Made by a program: the position numbers and the translations under genes
DNA from: Massariosphaeria phaeospora
Taxonomy: Eukaryota; Ascomycota; Dothideomycetes; Pleosporales
NCBI GenBank assembly: GCA_011032825.1
Contig: JAADJZ010000001.1
Location: 2,666,001 to 2,730,000, forward strand
Direction of reading: 5' to 3'
DNA length: 64,000 bases
Shown here: one piece after another, positions 57,717 to 64,000 of the stretch
Layout: the number at the start of each line of letters is the position of its first letter
Position numbering within the stretch: position 1 is the stretch's first letter
Notes under the pieces: generated by a model
What the model was told of the DNA's origin: nothing
The model's database searches: none
Seen by the model: the letters and a program-made list of their open reading frames with translations, nothing else

Positions 57717-58098
57717 GCTTTGCTGTACTACCTTTAGCTATTCTCGTTTTTCTAAAGCTATAACAACTACTTTAGTTAATATCTAATTTATTATAAAGCT
57801 TGCTTTGTTAAAGTTGTACGTATTTTTATTCTAGATGCCGTACTTAGCTTTAATATTAGCTACTAGGCTAAACTAGCTCTAGATAACTTTTAAATTTTTG
57901 CAAAGCGCTTTTTATAATTGTACTTGCAATTGAACTTTATTGTAAACTTAAAGCAGCGCTTAACTTATATACTAGGCTAGTTTAAGCTAACCTAGCTTAG
58001 ATTGCGCTTTGCGCGCAAAGAATTAGCTATATTAGCTATAGTTGCGAGCTTAAAAAAGAATTCGCGCGTAATAAGCTTAAGTATATGCTTAACAACTA

Positions 58099-59951
58099 AC
58101 GTAAACTACTAGTAACCTAGCCAAACTAGTAACCTAGCTAAAAAACGCTAAGACTACGAATACCAACTTGCTTCTACTATGTCTACACTTACGAACGCGC
58201 AATTACGTAAACACAAAAGCAAACTTCTCTTTGCTTTTAAAGCTTTTAGAGCTAGCAAATTCTAAAGCCTTCGCGCAGCTGCATAGTTTTTTACTATTAA
58301 TTACCGTTAACTTGCTAAACGCAATAAAGAAACACTTTTTAGCTTAAAAACTACGTTTACTTTCTGTAAGCTTACAAGCACTAAAAAAAAAACAATTGTC
58401 TAATACATTCTTAACCTTAACGCGCGAGAATTTGCGCTTTTTTTATCTAAAGTAGCTAATATAGCTAATAAACTGCTAGGCGAGCGTAGTAGCAGGCTAG
58501 TAAGCAAGAACTAGCTTGCGCGCTTCGTAACGCGTTTATCTAAGCTCAAAATAGCTTTTAATCGAGCCAAAAATAGGCAGAGAATACTCTAAAAGAATTT
58601 AAAAATAATTAGCGCGTAGTTTAAGCTAGTAGAGAATACTAAAGCTAAGTACAGCGTTTACAACAACAACGTGCACAACTTTAACAAAACTAGCTTTTAA
58701 ATAAGCGTAATTGGCTCTATGAAAGTCGTTACAAGCTTTTAAAAACGTACTCAACCTAATTTTATCTAGCTAAGCAATTGAGAGTAGGTAATAGTTATCT
58801 AAAGCATTTGCGCCGCAAAGTACGCGATCTCGCTGTTTATTATCTACAAAAAGCGCGTTTACATTTTAGCATAGTACGAAAAGAACTTTATACCTAGCAA
58901 TTAGAAGCTTTTAGTTTCTAAGAACGGCTAGACAAACAACGCTTTTAGTTTTAAATAGTTAAAGCACTTTAACGCGCATACAAAGGCGCGTTAAGTAGAG
59001 AGATATTAGCTACTTATTTTAGACAGCTATAAAAGCTACTAATTTTAGAATTTCAAAAACTATTGTTTTGAAAACAAGATTCTTACGCTTTGCATGCTAG
59101 CTTATTTATTTTATATTCTTTAGCTGCTAGATGTAGTTTGCTTTTTGCTGCTAAAGCTAAAGTACTCTTAACGCGTTTAAGACTTAGCGCGCTAGCGCGT
59201 TTTCTATATCAACAAAAAAAGCTTCTTGCTAGCCTTTAAAGACGCGTTTTTTAAAGAGTTTACAACAAAGAACTGCAAAAAAGCTTTTAAAGCTTTAAAG
59301 CTAGTTTCTATTAACGCGCAAGTAGTTCTTAGTCGTTTTGAAGTACAGCTGCGTACTTTGCTACTACTTCTTGCACTAGAAACGCCGTAGCAGTTAAAAA
59401 CTCTAAGCAATACACTTAAATTTGAATCGCAATTAAAGCTAGTACGCGATTCTATTACTAGATTGCTTACTTTAGCGCAGAGTAGCTTCTTTTAGCTTGT
59501 AAAAAAAGCTGAATTAATGCTGTATTAGAACGCGCTTAAGGACTACCGTATTAAAAAGCTTAAAGATTAATTAGCAGAAATAACCAAGCGGAAATTGCGC
59601 AAACGAATTCTAGCGGATTTAGCATAGCGGTACAATAGAGTATAGTAACGAATTAGCGCAAGTAGCTGCTAAAGCGTCTACAGCGCCTTAGCTATTAAAG
59701 AAAGCGCGTAGTAGAAAGAGTTAAAAAAGAGCACAACTAGCTCTACGGCGCTGTAAAAACTATAGTAATACAAGGCACAATGCTCAAACTTGCCAAAAGA
59801 ATATAAAAAAAGCTTTTAAATCTAAAGCTAGCACGACGTACGCAGGTTTCTTGTTCGATAGCAATTAATTTAATGTTCTTTGAGATAAGTTGGTTGTGCC
59901 AAGCATTTTTAGCCGAGTTACTAGTTTAGCCGAGTTACTAGTAGTTTACGT
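58099..59951 (+). mobile_element. Pogo-A3 transposon, full length, RIP-mutated
   Basis: 1853 bp flanked by TA (58097-58098 and 59952-59953), inserted in Pogo-D. Left boxes AGTAACCTAGCCA and AGTAACCTAGCTA; right boxes read inward AGTAACTCGGCTA twice. The transposase relic runs from ATG 58179 to about 59868, collinear with Pogo-A1 but with a net frameshift and many stops. The knuckle region is degraded to CKNYSNTRHNAQTC-like. Confidence 0.9.
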
Positions 59952-60249
59952 TACGCTTTTTTTAGTTTTTATTAAATTTATTAATTTAGGCTAGCAATTT
60001 GCTTGTAAAAGTTGTTTAGCGCGTTGATAGCTTAGTGTTGTTTAAGCGACGTTATAGATAGCTGCAACGCGTTGCAAAAAAAGTATTGCATTTTGTTTAA
60101 AAGCTTAAAAAGCAGTTTGTATCTAACGTTTATTAAAAAGTTTTATTTAGTATTGTTGTTAAAGCATTGCGTACATAGGTAAAGTTAGTAAAAGCTTGGC
60201 AAAAGTATTTCGCTAACTCGTGTAGCTCGCTAACTCGTTAGGTACGTTA

Positions 60250-62011
60250 CTATAAAGAAAAAAAAGAAAATTAAGCTGTAGTATTAAAGTTTAGTGTTTC
60301 TTAGCTAGGTGCACTTGATTGTAGCGAAACTTCTTACTGTCGGCTGCTGTAATAAATCCTGCGCGCTAAACCTAAACAGCTCTCATAAATGACTAAGCAC
60401 AACGCGAACTTCGCAAACCTCGCTCCTCGCTAACTTCACGAACTGCATCAATACTCAACGCTATCGGTTCTCATCGACTACTCTGCGTATGTTCTTCGCA
60501 CATCATGTGGATTGGCTTTTGATCTGAGCAACTGCGCCTCGCCCTCTGCATCGTCCGCAACCTACTCTTCTGCACGACCGCATGTCGTGTTTATTGTACG
60601 TCATGAGCCTTTGCTGTTGCTCCACGACTTCTGCGAACGCCCGCGTGCGTCTTGGTGTAACCGCTCTTTTGACATTCTACTGGACTGGATCGAAGTGCTC
60701 ATGCATGCATGGCCCCGTCCGACAAAGCACAGGTCATGTCACAATGGCTGACGAACATGTCAGTGTCGGCGGCGATTGATCGTGGACAAAGCATTTTAGA
60801 GAGAGTCAAGTACTTGTCACCGGAATGATCGAACGTGTATTCGTCTGAATCAAGCACATGTTGACCCCGGTACATGCTAGAGTTGGGCTACCGTTCGGTT
60901 TATCATATACGGCAAAGTTAGCGGGGTGTATTCCAAAGTCTTGCTGGCAAGAGTAACACACTTAGTCACTCTACATGTACATGTTCACTTTGCATCGTTC
61001 CAGCGGTAACACTACTTGTGAGCGAAGAGAGAGGCTGAGCCTAGCTTCGAATACATGAGAACATTCAGGGACTAACGCAGCACAGATAGCCCTGTTAAAC
61101 ATCACTAACACCCCTTAGGGACAATTTTTTATCCTTTCAAAACCGTCGGTATTCATTAGCTAGAATATTTGGTCGAGTCGTTTGGCCCTCAAGTACTACG
61201 AGGTACTGCGACGGAGGTGCCGAGCTGCCGATCTCGAATGCACGCAGCACACGCCCCTTACATCTCACAATCGTACCATGGCTATCGTGACGAGACTGCC
61301 GACAGGTAAATCAAGCTACCTGAATAGGTACCTTACTGTGCATCGCAGAGGCAAATACGCTCTTTCATCCTAAGGAAGACGTCTTCCGTTTGTATCGTGC
61401 AGCAGGCGAATCATGAGGCCAACCGTCCGTGCACCATACGCGGGCACACTGTTGGACAGCTTTCTGTCCCTGCATTAGTCTTCCTTGTCTGCGGTGTAAG
61501 TATATCTACTCTACCATACTGAGCGTGACTGCTGTTCTTTTGAAGATTGTGGGTAGCGGTTGCGGCACCGTTTGATTAGCCTGGCAGCTAAATTGTACGA
61601 CAGGTATCTTCACTCTCTGTACACTACAATAACTTCCATTCTCCAATGGTTGTTCGCAAGCATTACCTCACAGTTTCCGTCGGGCAGGCCGTCCGCGCCC
61701 GAATACCAACCCCAAGGGTTTCTCCGCTCCACCCTTTAGGGCCTATCCCACGCCGTGACAGGACCTTCCAAGTAGTTCGCTACTACACTATCCCTCCTCT
61801 GCCGCATTTCAGCGGACTATCGTATGCGCAGGTTTTATCGAGCACCCTGTTGTCCTCCGCCAAGTCACTTAGCTGCTGGACCGGGCTGAGCTCCGTATAA
61901 ACACTTAAACCACTTGAGCTGCTTTGTTTCTCGCACACCCAGAACGAATTCATTTTCTACTACTTCCCCCTCCTCCCTCGTTCATCCCTTACGGTCTCTA
62001 GATCTCTCAAC
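60250..62011. other. Intergenic, RIP edge at about 60340
   Basis: Base composition changes from RIP-type to ordinary at about 60340. No convincing gene: the open frames at 60512-60751, 61182-61373 and 61646-61900 lack motifs, intron context and codon coherence. A perfect 14-bp palindrome lies at 61374-61387. The last 110 bp form the upstream region of the 62012 gene. Confidence 0.5.
61896..61901 (+). promoter_or_regulatory. TATA-like box of the 62012 gene
   Basis: TATAAA 111 bp upstream of the ATG. It is followed by a CT-rich stretch (about 61960-61990), a common feature just upstream of starts in filamentous fungi. Confidence 0.5.
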
Positions 62012-62729
62012 ATGAGGGCCACTCTCTTCCTTTTCGCCGCTGTCGCCGCTGTGCGCGCCCAGGGAGACTCTGTTTCTGCGACTGCCGGTGTTTGTGAGCC
62101 TCATGGCGACCACTGGCACTGTCCAGAGGGAGTTCCCGAGCCCACTGCCGCACCGGCTGCCGAGACCACGACCCCGGCTGCGAGCCTAGTGACCGAAGCT
62201 TCGACTCCTCCCGCCTCGGCTGTGACTGGAGTCTGTGAGCCACATGGTGATCATTGTAGGCACTCAGTCATGTAATCATTCTGCTGTTTGCTAATTTGCC
62301 TTAGGGCACTGCCCGGATGGCGTCCCCGCGTCGACCGCTCCCCCAGCATTGAGTGCGACCACCCCCGCACCCAGCGCCGCTACCTCAGAGCATCACGACG
62401 ATCATGAACACGAGGCCACTGCCACAGCATGCGAGCCCCATGGCGATCACTGTGAGTATGCCGCAGAATTAGATATGAATATCATGCTAACCCCCGCAGG
62501 GCATTGTCCATCCGGCATTCCCGAGCCCACCACACCGCCAGCTGCAGAGTCTTCTTCGGCCGCCGCAGTACCTACTTCTGGAAGCATGTCTACCTCGACT
62601 GCTGCAGGCAATAACACGGCCACTGTATCCGCACCCGCCGGCGAGTTCACTGGCGCAGCAGCTGTTGTAGCCAAGAATGGAGGTGCCGCTGCACTTTTCG
62701 TCGGTCTCTGCGGTGCTCTCTTGGTCTAG
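62012..62729 (+). CDS. Secreted GPI-anchored His/Cys-repeat protein
   Basis: Three exons, 62012-62255, 62305-62451 and 62500-62729. Introns are 49 and 48 bp (GTAGGC..TTAG and GTGAGT..GCAG), giving 206 residues. Signal peptide MRATLFLFAAVAAVRA, then three copies of CEPHGDHWHCPxGVP or close variants (about residues 28, 75 and 124), separated by Thr/Pro/Ala/Ser-rich linkers likely O-glycosylated. One linker has the His/Asp cluster EHHDDHEHE. The C-terminus (a small-residue site, then AAALFVGLCGALLV) fits a GPI-anchor signal, so the protein probably sits on the plasma membrane or cell wall. Clustered His, Cys and Asp suggest metal binding (inference). Both introns split the Trp codon of repeats 2 and 3. 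No RIP signature. Confidence 0.88.
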
Positions 62730-63377
62730 GGCAGGAAAGTTATGGGTCTAATGAGTTGGCGCACCAAGTGTGCGATATGAGATTCATGGCATCGTATGGA
62801 GGATGGAACCACGGCTTCTTTTCTCTGCTCTCTTCCGAGTTTAATACCCTTTCCAGTCAAGTTAGTATCAGTTCTTATCGGTGGCAAAGTACTTGCTCTA
62901 TCTCAGACCGAATCCAAATATCTCACCCATATTCACAGGGCTGCACTTTAACACGCGCGTGATCTATGTAGCCCAAGTTGATTGGGCGATGAGACGATTC
63001 GCGCCAAGAGTGTATTACGTCAGGCGGGGCAATGTGTTCTTTAGCGAACGTGTTGTTTGCTAAATGGATGTTCCTCCTCTCGCCTTCACATATTTACGAA
63101 CTCATCAATACCTGTGGGTTGCATCTAACTTCTCTGTATCCATCGCTCTCGAACTAAGAATGCGCCTAAACGATGCATTGTGGAGGCTCAGCCTGAAAAA
63201 GCTAAACCTCTAGGCAACAGCCTGCTCTTACAACGGAATTTCGTTCCATTAAGAACCATCGCCAGGATATCAGACCTAGCAGAATAGTCGATTATCCTGG
63301 GAACGGTTCCCAAGAATTGTACATGCTGCGAAGGACCAACATCTTCGCTGAACATAACCTCAGCCTCGTCGCAGGCC
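62730..63377. other. Intergenic, no gene seen
   Basis: Ordinary composition. Probable 3' end of the GPI gene and upstream region of the HET-domain relic. Short frames only. Confidence 0.5.
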
Positions 63378-64000
63378 GTGCCGACAACACTAGTGGCTCA
63401 GACCCCAACCGTAAACAGAAGGCATTCAGTCCATACCGAATATCCGATCAATTTGAAAGAGCACGAAATCAGGCTTCTGGAAATACATCCTAGCGCGTGG
63501 GAATCTCCAATCACTTGCAATTTCCAAGTGGTCTCGCTCAACGACAACCCTTCGTATGCCGCATTATCTTACGTCTGGGTAAGGAAGAAGCCACCCTCGA
63601 AGCACTAGTCAACGGATATCCTGTCAAGATTAGACCGAATTTGTTCGAAGCCCTTCGCCAACTGAGGGCCCACTGCAAGTCAGCCTACTCTATTATTTGG
63701 GTGGACGCGCTGTGTATCGACCAAACGCGGGTCGAGGAGCGCAACCACTAGGTTGGCCTAATAGGAAAGATCTATTCTGAATGCCGTGGAGTGTTAATCT
63801 GGATGGGCGAGATAGACGAAACTGAGATAGTGCAGCGCTACTAGCCTGAGTCTGAGATTGAAAGTAACCCCAGCAGATGTTACCAGTTCGCCCCAATCCT
63901 CTACAACAATGCTATAGACAGCGCACTCTGCTTTGATTATCTAGATAGCGTGTCGAATGCACCACAATGTATCCGCCTCGATAGCAGTCGCCAATTCTTG
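63378..64000 (+). pseudogene. HET-domain protein, broken, runs off the window
   Basis: HET domains act in vegetative (heterokaryon) incompatibility in ascomycetes. From the ATG at 63378 the frame gives EIRLLEIHPSAW and YAALSYVW, the start of the HET domain. A one-base deletion near 63576 then shifts the frame (GKEEATLEALVNG continues in the +1 frame). IIWVDALCIDQTR follows, then a TAG at about 63750 where Gln fits (ERNH-stop-VGLIGKIYSECRGVLIWMGE), and another stop near 63842. The family order SYVWG, WVDALCIDQ, VLIWMG is clear. The gene is cut by the window end, so its C-terminal part is unknown. Two of the three lesions are TAG codons in otherwise RIP-free DNA. Confidence 0.85.

Larger units (their letters stand above)
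56132..60247 (-). mobile_element. Pogo-D transposon with two nested insertions
   Basis: TA target at 56130-56131 and 60248-60249. Both termini read inward begin ACGTACCTAACG, with boxes AGTTAGCGAGCTA and AGTTAGCGAAATA and spacer CACG at the right end. Removing MITE-5 and Pogo-A3 with their target copies leaves about 1862 bp, close to Pogo-A. Minus-strand coding: the helix-turn-helix QRVAAIYNVA then TTLSYQRA is at about 60020-60090, and the zinc knuckle CEQC then KHNARTCKQ at about 56300-56350. RIP-mutated. The right edge lies about 90 bp from RIP-free DNA. Confidence 0.85.

Noticed and set aside
61646..61900. Open frame of 84 codons upstream of the GPI gene
   Set aside because: Not supported by motifs, and it overlaps the TATA-like region of the 62012 gene. 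Probably chance.
62447..62674. Minus-strand Ala/Val-rich frame
   Set aside because: It is a shadow of exon 3 of the GPI protein gene.

Overview
The window looks like a filamentous ascomycete (Pezizomycotina) genome. Protein genes have short 48-53 bp GT-AG introns, there is a HET-domain gene relic, and most of the window is transposon DNA with the signature of repeat-induced point mutation (RIP: C-to-T and G-to-A changes, mostly CpA to TpA). RIP shows as extreme A+T richness, loss of TG/CA, and in-frame TAG/TAA stops where Gln or Trp codons are expected. I cannot name the species from the sequence. No rRNA, tRNA or CRISPR was found.

Layout. (1) 1-24463 is a nested transposon stack. A Tc1/mariner element (transposase on the minus strand, 9147 down to 1124) has been split by a Ty1/Copia element (1733-6817), a Pogo element (6974-8822) and a PIF/Harbinger element (9176-24284). 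The Harbinger was in turn split by a second Copia of the same family (10389-21442), which holds a Ty3/Gypsy element (13099-19062), and by two hAT-type miniature elements (22109-22546, 22891-23283). Target-site duplications and reading frames that close when the insertions are subtracted support each layer. (2) 24464-26106 is a gene-like island with one intact unknown gene (24681-25547). (3) 26107-46376 holds a mariner-type miniature element, two Molly/Fot1-like Pogo relics, a 6.0 kb hAT element (27701-33702) with its miniature derivatives, and several copies of the Pogo-A family. (4) 46377-53552 is a complete chromodomain-type Ty3/Gypsy element carrying an additional antisense cysteine-rich reading frame. 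(5) 53553-60249 is RIP-degraded DNA with another Pogo element (56132-60247) that contains a hAT miniature element and a Pogo-A copy. (6) 60340-64000 returns to ordinary base composition, with a secreted GPI-anchored His/Cys-repeat protein gene (62012-62729, three exons) and the start of a broken HET-domain gene (63378 to the window end).

The most unusual observations are these. All Pogo-type elements here share one terminal layout (TA target, 12-nt leader, 13-bp box, 4-nt spacer, 13-bp box), while the box sequence changes from copy to copy. An antisense Cys-rich frame lies in the 46377-53552 Gypsy element. The GPI protein's repeats carry introns at the identical position within a Trp codon. 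A pocket at about 6.7-10.7 kb is almost free of RIP and has edges inside single elements rather than at element ends.

Names such as Pogo-A1, Copia-1, Gypsy-2 and MITE-1 are labels for this window only. Boundaries of intact elements are read to the base from termini and target duplications. Coding limits inside RIP-degraded elements are approximate.
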